DNA from: Pseudoflavonifractor sp964504285
Lineage (GTDB): Bacteria; Bacillota; Clostridia; Oscillospirales; Oscillospiraceae
DNA length: 17,796 bases
Reading direction: 5' to 3'
Assembly (NCBI GenBank): GCA_964504285.1
Contig: CAZDDZ010000058.1
Location: forward strand, 1-17,796
Under the pieces are notes generated by a model. The model had not been told where the DNA came from, searched no databases, and saw only the letters and a program-made list of their open reading frames with translations. Shown one piece after another: positions 6,441 through 13,559 of the stretch. The stretch's first letter is position 1. Each line of letters starts with the position of its first letter. The position numbers and the translations under genes were made by a program.

Positions 6441-7790
6441 GCGGCTGAGATATTGCCGCACTTTTTCATTTGCCTTAGCGGTTACCTCCTGCTCGTCGAC
6501 GGTGACAAGTTGGCCGTTCTGCACGATGGGCCGTCCGGCGGCGATGGTAAAGTCAACGGGCCCCTTAAAGCCAACTGTGCCAAGCATACTCATGGGATCA
6601 AATTGCGCGCCCACCAGCTCGGGCCGATTCAGGTCGATCATAAAAAGGTCAGCTGCCATACCGGCGGCCAGATGGCCGATGTCGCTCCGGCCCAAAAGCC
6701 GGGCCGAGCCCCTGGTAGCCATTTTGAGAATATCATACCCGCTGGGTGCCATCTGGCTGGAGGTGAGCCGGTGGAGCAGGAAGGAAACCCGCAGCTCCTC
6801 CAAAAGGTTAGAGCCATCGTTAGAGGCGGCGCCGTCTACCGCAAGGCCGACATTTACACCCAGACGCAGCATATCGGGAACCCGGCACACCCCGGAAGAG
6901 AGCTTCATGTTGGAGATGGGGCAGTGCGCCACACCGGTGCCGGTGGCGGCCAGGTGACGCAGCTCGTCGTCGTTAAAGTGAATGCCGTGGGCGTACCAGA
7001 CATCGCTGCCCACCCAGCCAAGACTTTCCATGTAGGCCAGGGGGCGCAGTCCGAACTTTTCCAGGGTAAACTGCTCCTCGTCCCGGGTCTCGGCCAGGTG
7101 GGTGTGCAGCCGTACGCCCAGCTGACGGGCAAGCACGGCGCTTTCCCGCAGCAGGTCGCCGCTCACCGAAAAGGGGGAGCAGGGAGCCAAAGCCACCTGA
7201 TGCATGGAGAAGGGCGCGTCGTCATGCCATACCCGAACCAGACGCTCCGAGTCCTGCATGATTTGGTCAATGGTCTGTACCACACTGTCGGGCGGCAGGC
7301 CGCCATCCTTTTTGGATAAATCCATCGACCCGCGGGAGGCGTGAAAGCGGACGCCGATCTGGTCGGCGGCGCGGAACTGGGCGGCAATCAGATCCCCAGC
7401 GTGGGCGGGAAAAACGTAGTGGTGATCGAATACAGTGGTGCACCCGGTCTTGGCAAGTTCAGCCAGACCCGTCAGCGAGGAGAGGGAGATAACCTCCTCA
7501 TCCAGACCCTTCCACACCTCGTACAGTGTTACCAGCCAGGGGAAAAGCTCCATTTTTTGCACCTCGGGCAGATTTCTGGAAAAAATCTGGTAGAGATGAT
7601 GATGGGTATTGATTAATCCGGGATAGACCGCCATACCGGATGCGTCAATAACCTGCTCAGCGGAACGAAGCTCGGGACCAATGTAAGCGATCACGCCGTC
7701 CTCAATAAACAGATTGGCGCGCTCATATAGAGTATCCTTCTCGTCGCAGGAGACGATATACCGGGCATTTTTAATTAGAAGCGTGGACAT
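6438..7790 (-). CDS. 8-oxoguanine deaminase-type amidohydrolase
   Basis: A 450-residue amidohydrolase-superfamily deaminase. Metal and catalytic residues are visible: HHH (63-65), HTHLAET (229-235) with His231 and Glu234, AHG (His268) and AVDG (Asp319). The stretch FHASRGSM (149-156) followed by GGLPPDSV is characteristic of the 8-oxoguanine / hydroxyatrazine-type deaminase group, which hydrolyses an amino group from a purine or triazine ring. The reaction in this family is 8-oxoguanine to urate plus ammonia, and other aminated heterocycles remain possible. The frame starts five codons earlier, but those contain the GGGAGGT ribosome binding site, so the ATG at 7790 is chosen. It is monocistronic, insulated from copA by a terminator and served by its own promoter. 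Confidence 0.85.
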   Translation of the reverse strand: MSTLLIKNARYIVSCDEKDTLYERANLFIEDGVIAYIGPELRSAEQVIDASGMAVYPGLINTHHHLYQIFSRNLPEVQKMELFPWLVTLYEVWKGLDEEVISLSSLTGLAELAKTGCTTVFDHHYVFPAHAGDLIAAQFRAADQIGVRFHASRGSMDLSKKDGGLPPDSVVQTIDQIMQDSERLVRVWHDDAPFSMHQVALAPCSPFSVSGDLLRESAVLARQLGVRLHTHLAETRDEEQFTLEKFGLRPLAYMESLGWVGSDVWYAHGIHFNDDELRHLAATGTGVAHCPISNMKLSSGVCRVPDMLRLGVNVGLAVDGAASNDGSNLLEELRVSFLLHRLTSSQMAPSGYDILKMATRGSARLLGRSDIGHLAAGMAADLFMIDLNRPELVGAQFDPMSMLGTVGFKGPVDFTIAAGRPIVQNGQLVTVDEQEVTAKANEKVRQYLSR

Positions 7791-7813
7791 AGCGGAACCT
7801 CCCATACAAATAA

Positions 7814-7844
7814 AATGAGGATAGGCTGGACGCCTATCCTCATT
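7814..7844 (-). terminator. Terminator of the csoR-copA operon
   Basis: A perfect 13-bp stem (7814-7826 and 7832-7844) with a 5-base loop; on the minus strand the stem is followed by TTTATTTGT. It lies 57 nt past the copA stop codon and ends only about 24 nt before the deaminase start. Its 5' arm overlaps the deaminase promoter. Confidence 0.8.
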
Positions 7845-7870
7845 ATTGCAATATTTCCCGGGGATGTCAA
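7842..7870 (-). promoter_or_regulatory. Sigma-A promoter of the deaminase gene
   Basis: TTGACA (7870-7865), a 17-bp spacer, then AATAAT (7847-7842) on the minus strand. The predicted start, near 7835, falls inside the 5' arm of the copA terminator, so this transcript would carry only a few bases of that arm and could not form the hairpin. Confidence 0.7.
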
Positions 7871-7900
7871 TGAATAGTTCCGGCCCTTTATCTTCCGGCG

Positions 7901-8101
7901 TTATTGAATATCGACCACCTGATACCCCGCGTCCTCTACTGCCTTTTTCAGCACGGCATCAGGCACATCGCCGGTTACGGTGGCAGTTTTGGCGGACAAA
8001 TCCACAGTGGCTGTTACTCCTTCCAAGGCACCTAGTGCCTTTTCCACATGAGACTGGCAGTGGGCACACATCATGCCCTCAATGACTAGTTTCTTTTCCA
8101 T
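7901..8101 (-). other. Possible internally started CopZ-like chaperone inside copA
   Basis: The last 66 codons of copA begin with ATG at 8101 and form a complete metal-binding domain (MEKKLVIEGMMCAHC...). AGGGAG lies 11 nt upstream of this ATG in the copA message. The arrangement looks like a copZ gene fused in frame to copA while keeping its old start site. Separate production of the domain is inference. Confidence 0.4.
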
Positions 8102-10384
8102 ACGCTTTGTTTCTCCCTTCGAATTTAACGGTTTATTATTTGGCGGAGTCGGCTGAAAAAGCTTGAGACGCAGGGCGTTGGACACCACAAAGATCGATGA
8201 CAGGCTCATGGCGGCGGCGGCGAACATGGGGTTGAGGAGCCCCAGGGCGGCCAGCGGAATACCAATAATGTTGTAGATAAAAGCCCAAAAAAGGTTTTGC
8301 TTAATATTACGGATGGTGGACTTGGAGAGCCGCACGGCAGCCACTGCGTCCAAAAGATCGCTTTTCATCAATACGATGTCAGCCGACTCAATAGCCACAT
8401 CGGTGCCCGCGCCAATGGCAAGTCCCACGTCGGCTCTGGCCAGGGCAGGCGCGTCGTTAATGCCGTCACCCACCATGGCCACCCGCTTGCCCCCGGCTTG
8501 CAGGGCGGCAATCTGCCGCTCCTTGTCCTGAGGCAGCACCTCGGCAATGACCGTGTCCACCCCCAACACGCGGCCTACGGCGTGGGCGGTGCGCTCGTTA
8601 TCTCCGGTCAGCATAACCACCTCAATGCCGAGAGACTTGAACCCGGCTACCGCATCCCGGCTGGTGGGCTTTGGCGTGTCGCCCACAGCCACCAGCCCCA
8701 GGAGTTTGCCGTTTTCGGCAAAGTAGAGGGGGGTCTTGCCCTGAACGGCAAGCTCGTCGGCAATCATCTGAAAGCCCTGGAGTGCCACATGCCGCTCCTC
8801 CAGCATGGCCTTGTTGCCTGCCATTACTGGCGCGCTGTGGAGGGTGCCGGTAATGCCACGCCCGTGTACCGCGGAAAAATCTTGCAGCTCCACAAGGGGA
8901 ATGCCGCGCCGTTCAGCCTCAGCCACAATGGCGTCGGCCAGCGGATGCTCCGAAGGTTTCTCCAGCGAGGCCGCCACACAGAGCAGCTCCTCGGTGGTGG
9001 TGCCCTCGTTAGGGTAGAGGTCAGTGACCACAGGCTTGCCTTGGGTCAGTGTGCCTGTCTTGTCCAGCACCACGGTTTGGATAGTGTGCAGGGTTTCCAG
9101 CGCCTGAGCGGATTTAATGAGAATGCCGTTTTCAGCCCCCTTGCCGGTGCCTACCATGATGGCCACGGGGGTGGCAAGACCCAGGGCGCAGGGGCAGGAG
9201 ATGACCAGCACCGCCACAGCGGCGGTGAGGGCGCGGGTACCGTCTCCGGTGGCAATGAGCCAGACTGCGGCGGTGACCAGAGCAATGCCGATGACAACCG
9301 GCACAAACACCCCTGCCACTTTGTCGGCCAGCTTAGCAATGGGCGCCTTAGAGGAGGATGCCTCCTCCACCAGACGAATCATCTGGGCCAGGGTGGTGTC
9401 CTCGCCCACACGAAGCGCCTTAAAAGTAAAGGAGCCCGACTTGTTGATGGCGGCGGCGGCAACTTTGTCGCCGGGGCCCTTTTCCACCGGTAAGCTTTCG
9501 CCGGTCAGGGCGCTCTCATCCACCGAGGAGTGGCCGACGGTCACCTCTCCGTCCACCGGGATGCGCCCGCCGGGACGCATCACAATCAGGTCACCCACCA
9601 AAACGTCCTCCACGGGAATTTCAAGCTCCAAGCCGTCACGAAGCACCGTGGCGGTTTTGGGAGCTAAGTCCATGAGCCGGGCAATGGCCTCGCCGGTCTT
9701 GCCCTTGGAGCGGGTCTCCAAAAATTTGCCCAGGGTAATCAGCGCCAAAATCATACCCGCCGACTCGAAGTAGAGATCCATAGACCAGTGAGCCACACGG
9801 CCGGCGTCCCCGTGACCCAGCCCCCAGCCAATCTGAAAGATGGCGGCTACCCCGTACAGCACAGCGGCAGCAGAGCCGATGGCAATGAGACTATCCATGT
9901 TGGGTGCACCCTTAAATAGAGCGCGGAAGCCCACCTTGTAGTATTTGTCGTTGACATAGAGGATGGGCAAAAGGAGTAGGAACTGAGTAAAGGCAAAGGT
10001 GAGCGCATTGCCCGCGCCGTGGAAAAAGCCGGGCAGAGGCCAGCCCATCATGTGTCCCATGGCGATATAAAAAAGAGGAATGAGGAACAGGAAGGAAACC
10101 AAAAGGCGGACCTTCATGCGTTTAAGCTCGTCCTCCACGGGCGCAGTGCCGCCTGCACGGGCGGCGCCCGCCTGTGCCCTTTTTTCCGGCAGGGCGGCTC
10201 CGTATCCCGCCGCCTTGACTGCGCCTAAAACGGCGGCGGCGTTGCCGTCATACTCCACCGTCATACTGTTGGACATCAGATTCACGTTGACACTTTCTAC
10301 ACCGGAAAGCTTTTTTACGGCCTTCTCCACATGGGAAACGCAAGAGGAGCAGGTCATTCCCGTGACATTAAATTTTTCTTTCAT
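7901..10384 (-). CDS. copA: Copper-exporting P1B-type ATPase CopA with C-terminal CopZ-like domain
   Basis: An 827-residue Cu(I) P-type ATPase of the plasma membrane. Order: N-terminal metal-binding domain with GMTCSSC (9-15), membrane segments from about residue 93, TGES actuator motif (294-297), CPC transport motif (397-399), phosphorylation site DKTGTLT (441-447), SEHPLADA (478-485), hinge GDGINDAPA (639-647), and last membrane segments ending near 743. A second metal-binding domain with GMMCAHC (770-776) then follows, after a linker containing Met762. Such a C-terminal domain is unusual; CopZ is normally a separate gene. GGAA lies just upstream of the ATG. It follows csoR by 79 nt in the same operon and should be derepressed by copper. 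Confidence 0.95.
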   Translation of the reverse strand: MKEKFNVTGMTCSSCVSHVEKAVKKLSGVESVNVNLMSNSMTVEYDGNAAAVLGAVKAAGYGAALPEKRAQAGAARAGGTAPVEDELKRMKVRLLVSFLFLIPLFYIAMGHMMGWPLPGFFHGAGNALTFAFTQFLLLLPILYVNDKYYKVGFRALFKGAPNMDSLIAIGSAAAVLYGVAAIFQIGWGLGHGDAGRVAHWSMDLYFESAGMILALITLGKFLETRSKGKTGEAIARLMDLAPKTATVLRDGLELEIPVEDVLVGDLIVMRPGGRIPVDGEVTVGHSSVDESALTGESLPVEKGPGDKVAAAAINKSGSFTFKALRVGEDTTLAQMIRLVEEASSSKAPIAKLADKVAGVFVPVVIGIALVTAAVWLIATGDGTRALTAAVAVLVISCPCALGLATPVAIMVGTGKGAENGILIKSAQALETLHTIQTVVLDKTGTLTQGKPVVTDLYPNEGTTTEELLCVAASLEKPSEHPLADAIVAEAERRGIPLVELQDFSAVHGRGITGTLHSAPVMAGNKAMLEERHVALQGFQMIADELAVQGKTPLYFAENGKLLGLVAVGDTPKPTSRDAVAGFKSLGIEVVMLTGDNERTAHAVGRVLGVDTVIAEVLPQDKERQIAALQAGGKRVAMVGDGINDAPALARADVGLAIGAGTDVAIESADIVLMKSDLLDAVAAVRLSKSTIRNIKQNLFWAFIYNIIGIPLAALGLLNPMFAAAAMSLSSIFVVSNALRLKLFQPTPPNNKPLNSKGETKRMEKKLVIEGMMCAHCQSHVEKALGALEGVTATVDLSAKTATVTGDVPDAVLKKAVEDAGYQVVDIQ

Positions 10385-10396
10385 AGGGTTCCTTTC

Positions 10397-10439
10397 TAGA
10401 GCGTTTCTGAAAAGTAGCGGAATGCACAGAAACGCTCTA
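10397..10439. mobile_element. TA-bounded MITE-like element, copy 2 (43 bp)
   Basis: A perfect 13-bp inverted repeat, TAGAGCGTTTCTG and its complement, around a 17-base centre. It sits between csoR and copA, just upstream of the copA ribosome binding site. The left end continues AAAAGT as in copies 1 and 3; the right end has lost this part. In RNA it would form a stem and could modulate copA expression. Confidence 0.55.
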
Positions 10440-10463
10440 ATACTCTGCCAACCGCAGGTACCG

Positions 10464-10727
10464 TTACTTCAGTATTCTGCCCAGCGTATCGGCAAATTCC
10501 TCCACCTTTTGGGCGCGCTCCGCGTCAGAATGCGCTTCGCTGACGCAGTGCTTGAGGTGGGCAGTCAAAATTTCCTGGTTTACCCGGCTTAAAATAGCCT
10601 GGGTTGCCATGAGCTGCTGGGAGATGTCAATACAGTAGCGACCCTCCTCCACCATTTTTAAAATACCGTCCAGCTGGCCCCGCGCAGTTTTTAACAGCCG
10701 GGCAACTTTTTTTTCATCCGCCATCAT
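10464..10727 (-). CDS. csoR: CsoR-family copper-sensing repressor
   Basis: An 87-residue all-helical DUF156/CsoR repressor. The Cu(I) ligand set is present with the expected spacing: Cys32, His57 and Cys61 (YCIDIS... AHLKHC), with 25 residues between the first two positions as in known CsoR. It binds operator DNA without copper and releases it when Cu(I) binds. Several in-frame ATGs are available; the GGAGG at 10736-10740 is 8 nt from the ATG at 10727, so that start is preferred over 10742 and 10724. It is the first gene of the csoR-copA operon. A GC-rich operator overlaps its predicted transcription start. Confidence 0.92.
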   Translation of the reverse strand: MMADEKKVARLLKTARGQLDGILKMVEEGRYCIDISQQLMATQAILSRVNQEILTAHLKHCVSEAHSDAERAQKVEEFADTLGRILK

Positions 10728-10752
10728 GAGCATAGCCTCCATATATGTGCAA

Positions 10753-10769
10753 TACCCCCCTGGGGTGTA
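10753..10769. promoter_or_regulatory. CsoR operator
   Basis: TACCCCCCTGGGGTGTA is a G/C-tract pseudo-palindrome of the CsoR operator type (TACCCC...GGGGT). It covers the predicted csoR transcription start at about 10768. This supports copper-responsive autoregulation. Confidence 0.75.
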
Positions 10770-10774
10770 GTATT

Positions 10775-10803
10775 AATGTAAGACAAAAAAGCCTTCTTGT
10801 CAA
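10775..10803 (-). promoter_or_regulatory. csoR-copA promoter
   Basis: TTGACA (10803-10798), 17 bp, TACATT (10780-10775) on the minus strand. The predicted start is near 10768, inside the CsoR operator. The -35 box overlaps that of the divergent peptidase promoter. Confidence 0.65.
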
Positions 10804-10825
10804 GTAGGAATTTTCATGGTAAAGT
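10797..10825 (+). promoter_or_regulatory. Promoter of the S66 peptidase gene
   Basis: TTGTCA (10797-10802), 17 bp, TAAAGT (10820-10825). The predicted start is near 10832. The -35 box shares five bases with the csoR -35 box on the other strand, so polymerases at the two promoters would compete. Confidence 0.5.
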
Positions 10826-10844
10826 AGAGCGTATCTGAAAAGGG
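10825..10844. repeat. Solitary end of the MITE-like family
   Basis: TAGAGCGTATCTGAAAAGGG matches the ends of the elements at 6351, 10397 and 16275, but no inverted partner lies nearby. Its last bases begin the AGGGAG ribosome binding site of the peptidase gene. It looks like a remnant. Confidence 0.5.
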
Positions 10845-10855
10845 AGTGAAAAGCC

Positions 10856-11893
10856 ATGCTTTCCTTACAAAAACCGGCAAGACTTCGACCGGGGGACAAG
10901 GTTGCTACCATTAGCCTTTCCTGGGGCGGTGCGGGGGACAAAGAGATTTTATGGCGCTATGAGCAGGGCAAAAAGCGTCTGGAGGAGCAGTTTGGCCTGA
11001 CCGTGGTAGAGATGCCCCACACCCTGAAGGGGACAAAATTTGTCTACGAGCACCCGGAAAAGCGAGCGGAGGATTTAATGGCCGCCTTCTCAGACCCCAC
11101 CATTCAGGGAATTGTCGCTTGTATTGGCGGAAACGACAGCATTCGTATGCTGCCCTATCTGGACTTTGATGTGATCGGTAAAAATCCCAAGCTCTTTACC
11201 GGCTACTCGGATACTACCATTACTCATTTTGTCTGCCTGAAAGCAGGCATTTCCTCCATGTACGGCCCTTCGATTTTAACCGATTTTGCAGAGAACGTTC
11301 AAATGCCGCCCTACACGGTGAACGCCATTCAAAAGGCATTTTTCTCCGGGGAGGTCATCGGCCCGGTTTTGCCCAGCGAGAGCTGGACAAGTCAGCGGCT
11401 GGAGTGGCTGGTGGAAAACCAGAATACGGCCAGAAGCTTTCAGCGAAACACCCCTTACGAGGTGGTGCAGGGCACGGGGAGAGCCACAGGACGGCTGATA
11501 GGCGGCTGTCTGGAGGTACTTAACTATCTCAAGGGTACCAGCCTGTTTCCGCCTGTGGATACCTTTGATAATACGATCCTCTTTTTGGAGACCAGCGAGT
11601 GTGAAGCGCCCCCCTGGCTGGTGGAGGATTTCCTGCGTGGCTTTGGCATAATGGGGATTTTAAGCCGCATCTCCGGCATGTTTTGGGGTAAGCCACAGGG
11701 AGAGGTGTACTACAAGGAGTATAAGGCTGTGATTTGCAAGGTGCTGGCCGAGTTTGACCGCCGGGAAATGCCCGTACTTTACAATGGCTCCTTTGGACAC
11801 AACGAGCCGCGCATGATACTGCCCTACGGCGCATTGGCGGAAATTGACTGCACGGCCGCCGGTTTTTCCATTCTGGAAAGTGCCACACAATAG
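10856..11893 (+). CDS. S66-family peptidase (LD-carboxypeptidase / MccF-like)
   Basis: A 345-residue serine peptidase of family S66. The nucleophile Ser118 is in GYSD (116-119), the glutamate Glu245 in ILFLE (241-245), and His315 in GSFGH (311-315), which completes the Ser-Glu-His triad. GGND (91-94) fits the conserved oxyanion region. Family members either trim the terminal D-Ala from murein tetrapeptides (LdcA) or cleave microcin C-like peptidyl-nucleotides (MccF); the 345-residue length and Ser118 position are closer to the MccF branch. There is no signal peptide, so it is cytoplasmic. AGGGAG lies 9 nt before the ATG. It is divergent from csoR and ends at a strong shared terminator. Confidence 0.88.
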   Translation: MLSLQKPARLRPGDKVATISLSWGGAGDKEILWRYEQGKKRLEEQFGLTVVEMPHTLKGTKFVYEHPEKRAEDLMAAFSDPTIQGIVACIGGNDSIRMLPYLDFDVIGKNPKLFTGYSDTTITHFVCLKAGISSMYGPSILTDFAENVQMPPYTVNAIQKAFFSGEVIGPVLPSESWTSQRLEWLVENQNTARSFQRNTPYEVVQGTGRATGRLIGGCLEVLNYLKGTSLFPPVDTFDNTILFLETSECEAPPWLVEDFLRGFGIMGILSRISGMFWGKPQGEVYYKEYKAVICKVLAEFDRREMPVLYNGSFGHNEPRMILPYGALAEIDCTAAGFSILESATQ

Positions 11894-11894
11894 G

Positions 11895-11928
11895 AAAAGA
11901 GCACGCACCTATAAGTGCGTGCTCTTTT
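11895..11928. terminator. Bidirectional terminator between the peptidase and DUF378 genes
   Basis: A 14-bp stem (11895-11908 and 11915-11928) with a 6-base loop, GC-rich in the middle, flanked by A and T runs on both sides. It serves the two convergent genes and directly abuts the DUF378 stop codon. Confidence 0.88.
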
Positions 11929-11929
11929 T

Positions 11930-12142
11930 TTAAGCCTTTTCGTCTACGGTATCTCGATCCCGGAACAGAAGGGAAATACACCAGACGGCGGCCAGACCCA
12001 CCAGGGTGTAGATGACCCGAGAAACCGCGCTGTTAGCGCCGCCAAAGGCGAAAGCCACCAGGTCAAAGCCGAAGATACCGATGCTGCCCCAGTTCAGGCC
12101 GCCGATGATCGCGAGCACCAGAGCAATCTTATCCATGATCAT
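11930..12142 (-). CDS. DUF378 small membrane protein
   Basis: A 70-residue protein with two hydrophobic segments (about 4-26 and 38-60). The motif GGLNWGSIGIFGFDLVA is the hallmark of DUF378 (YuzA-like) proteins, whose function is unknown. GAGGAGGT lies 9 nt upstream of the ATG at 12142, which favours this over the ATG two codons in. It has its own extended -10 promoter and a terminator, so it is probably monocistronic. Confidence 0.88.
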   Translation of the reverse strand: MIMDKIALVLAIIGGLNWGSIGIFGFDLVAFAFGGANSAVSRVIYTLVGLAAVWCISLLFRDRDTVDEKA

Positions 12143-12173
12143 GCCTAAGAAACCTCCTCTAAATGGATTTCCA

Positions 12174-12182
12174 AGTATAGCA
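12174..12182 (-). promoter_or_regulatory. Extended -10 promoter of the DUF378 gene
   Basis: TG-C-TATACT on the minus strand, predicted start near 12167, about 25 nt before the start codon. No good -35 box is seen. Confidence 0.55.
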
Positions 12183-12201
12183 TGGGCGTTCTTCTAAAAA
12201 A

Positions 12202-13470
12202 TTATTCAAAATTTTTTATCGGCATATCTTTAAACGCATCAATGGCCCGAGCCAGGGCACGGCCGGCCATGGCGGTTACCGCCAGACTGGCCGCCATGCC
12301 GAAGGCCACCACCAGCCAGGGGGAGTTGCCCGCGCCATGAAAAAGCACCCCGTACATGGCCTGTCCCAGGGGCATGGCGCACATGCAGAGGGCGGAAACA
12401 AAGGAGGATACCTTGCCCAAAAGAGGGACTGGAGTTTGCTGCTGCAAGTAGGTCTGGGCGAAAATACTAAACAGTGTGGCGCAGCCCATGCCCAGCAGCA
12501 CGGATGCGACAATAATTCCGTAGGTTGCCATAGGCGAAAGCCCGAGCAGCAGGGCAAGCGCAATGGGGAGCATGAGAATGGCTGTAAGCCCCATCAGTAA
12601 ATAGCTGCGGCGAAAGGTCATTTTTTTCGCCACAATCCCGGAGAGCAGACCGCCTAAAATAGAGCCAAGACCCAGCGCGGCCTCCGCATAGCTGTATAGC
12701 TCGGCAGATAGCCCCAGGAAAGTCTTAATGAGAAAGGGCAGGCCCACAATAAAGAGCGCGGAGAGAAAAAGGTTACAGGCCGCCATCGTGAAGAGAAAAC
12801 TCAAAAGCTGAGGCTTATCCCGCCGCAGAAAGGAAAGCGCGTGGCTCAAATCAGACTTGACTTGAACAATAGCTCCCCCTGTACGCTCCGGCTTTAGAAA
12901 GGGAATCCGAATGAAAATTTCCAAAACAGCCGAGGCAAAAAAGCACACGGCGCTGGCGATGAGAATGGGATATACCCCCACCCGCGCATACAGAATGCCG
13001 CCCAGGATGGGACCCAGCAGCACCGAAACCGCCTGCACCTGCATGGCCACGCCGTTGGCTGCCATCAGGTTATCGTCGGAGGTGAGCAGGGGAATGGCAG
13101 ACATGACCGACGGCTGATAGCAGGCTTGTATCACCGACAGGAGCATGAGCATCACCGCCACCGCAGGTATCCCGCCGCCTCCGCTGAAAATGGGGATAAA
13201 AATCAGCACCAGCCCCGCCGTGACAAAATCCAGCAGATACATAATCTTTTGGCGGGGAAAGCGGTCGGCGATTACCCCGCCGATAGGGGAGAGGAGAATC
13301 GTGGGTATCATGGACAGCGCCAGAATACCGCCAAAGATGGCGGCATTGCCTGTGGCGTCCAGCACGTAGAGAGGCAATGCAAAACGCAAGATAGCATTTC
13401 CAAACAGCGAAATAATTTGCCCGATAATCATCATGGTAAAGTTGCGGTGAAAAAGCTTTGATGGTTTCAT
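12202..13470 (-). CDS. MFS efflux transporter (DHA3 / macrolide-efflux type)
   Basis: A 422-residue major-facilitator protein with about 12 membrane segments. The loop between segments 2 and 3 reads GGVIADRFPRQKIM, matching the MFS motif G-x-x-x-D-R-x-x-R, and the start FTMMIIGQIISLFGNAI is typical of the DHA3 drug:proton antiporters. It probably exports a toxic or bioactive small molecule; the substrate cannot be told. AAGGAG lies just before the ATG at 13470; an upstream in-frame TTG precedes that site and is rejected. A palindromic operator upstream and the adjacent tetR gene indicate TetR repression with ligand induction. It follows tetR on the same strand behind a terminator. Confidence 0.88.
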   Translation of the reverse strand: MKPSKLFHRNFTMMIIGQIISLFGNAILRFALPLYVLDATGNAAIFGGILALSMIPTILLSPIGGVIADRFPRQKIMYLLDFVTAGLVLIFIPIFSGGGGIPAVAVMLMLLSVIQACYQPSVMSAIPLLTSDDNLMAANGVAMQVQAVSVLLGPILGGILYARVGVYPILIASAVCFFASAVLEIFIRIPFLKPERTGGAIVQVKSDLSHALSFLRRDKPQLLSFLFTMAACNLFLSALFIVGLPFLIKTFLGLSAELYSYAEAALGLGSILGGLLSGIVAKKMTFRRSYLLMGLTAILMLPIALALLLGLSPMATYGIIVASVLLGMGCATLFSIFAQTYLQQQTPVPLLGKVSSFVSALCMCAMPLGQAMYGVLFHGAGNSPWLVVAFGMAASLAVTAMAGRALARAIDAFKDMPIKNFE

Positions 13471-13501
13471 AGTAGTATCTCCTTTTAAAAACAAAGTTAT
13501 A

Positions 13502-13518
13502 ATACCGACGGTTGGTAT
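13502..13518. promoter_or_regulatory. TetR-type operator upstream of the MFS gene
   Basis: ATACCGAC-G-GTTGGTAT is an inverted repeat with seven of eight positions paired. It shares the ATACC/GGTAT half-sites of the operator before tetR but with a wider centre. It lies next to a TATTAT/TATAAC -10-like region 30 nt before the MFS start. Confidence 0.6.
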
Positions 13519-13532
13519 GTATTTAGGGCAAA

Positions 13533-13559
13533 AAAATTGCCCTTTTGGGGGGCAATTTT
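13533..13559 (-). terminator. Terminator of tetR
   Basis: A 10-bp stem, AAAATTGCCC with GGGCAATTTT, and a 7-base loop, followed on the minus strand by a T run (plus-strand A tract at 13531-13536). It begins inside the tetR stop codon, separating tetR from the MFS gene downstream. Confidence 0.75.

Noticed and set aside
6372..7319. A 315-codon plus-strand open frame opposite the deaminase gene
   Set aside because: It starts inside the MITE-like element and runs antisense to well-conserved active-site motifs; it has no recognisable domain.
7791..7845. A purine riboswitch in front of the deaminase gene
   Set aside because: The leader from the predicted start is only about 45 nt and contains no aptamer-like fold beyond the copA terminator arm.
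8297..9493. A 398-codon plus-strand open frame opposite copA
   Set aside because: It lies wholly antisense to the clear CopA coding region, its composition is low-complexity Gly/His/Gln-rich as expected from a shadow of GC-rich codons, and no ribosome binding site or known domain is seen.
12185..12212. A terminator after the first MFS gene
   Set aside because: The AAAAATT/AATTTTT repeat is purely AT and would give a weak stem; not strong enough to call.
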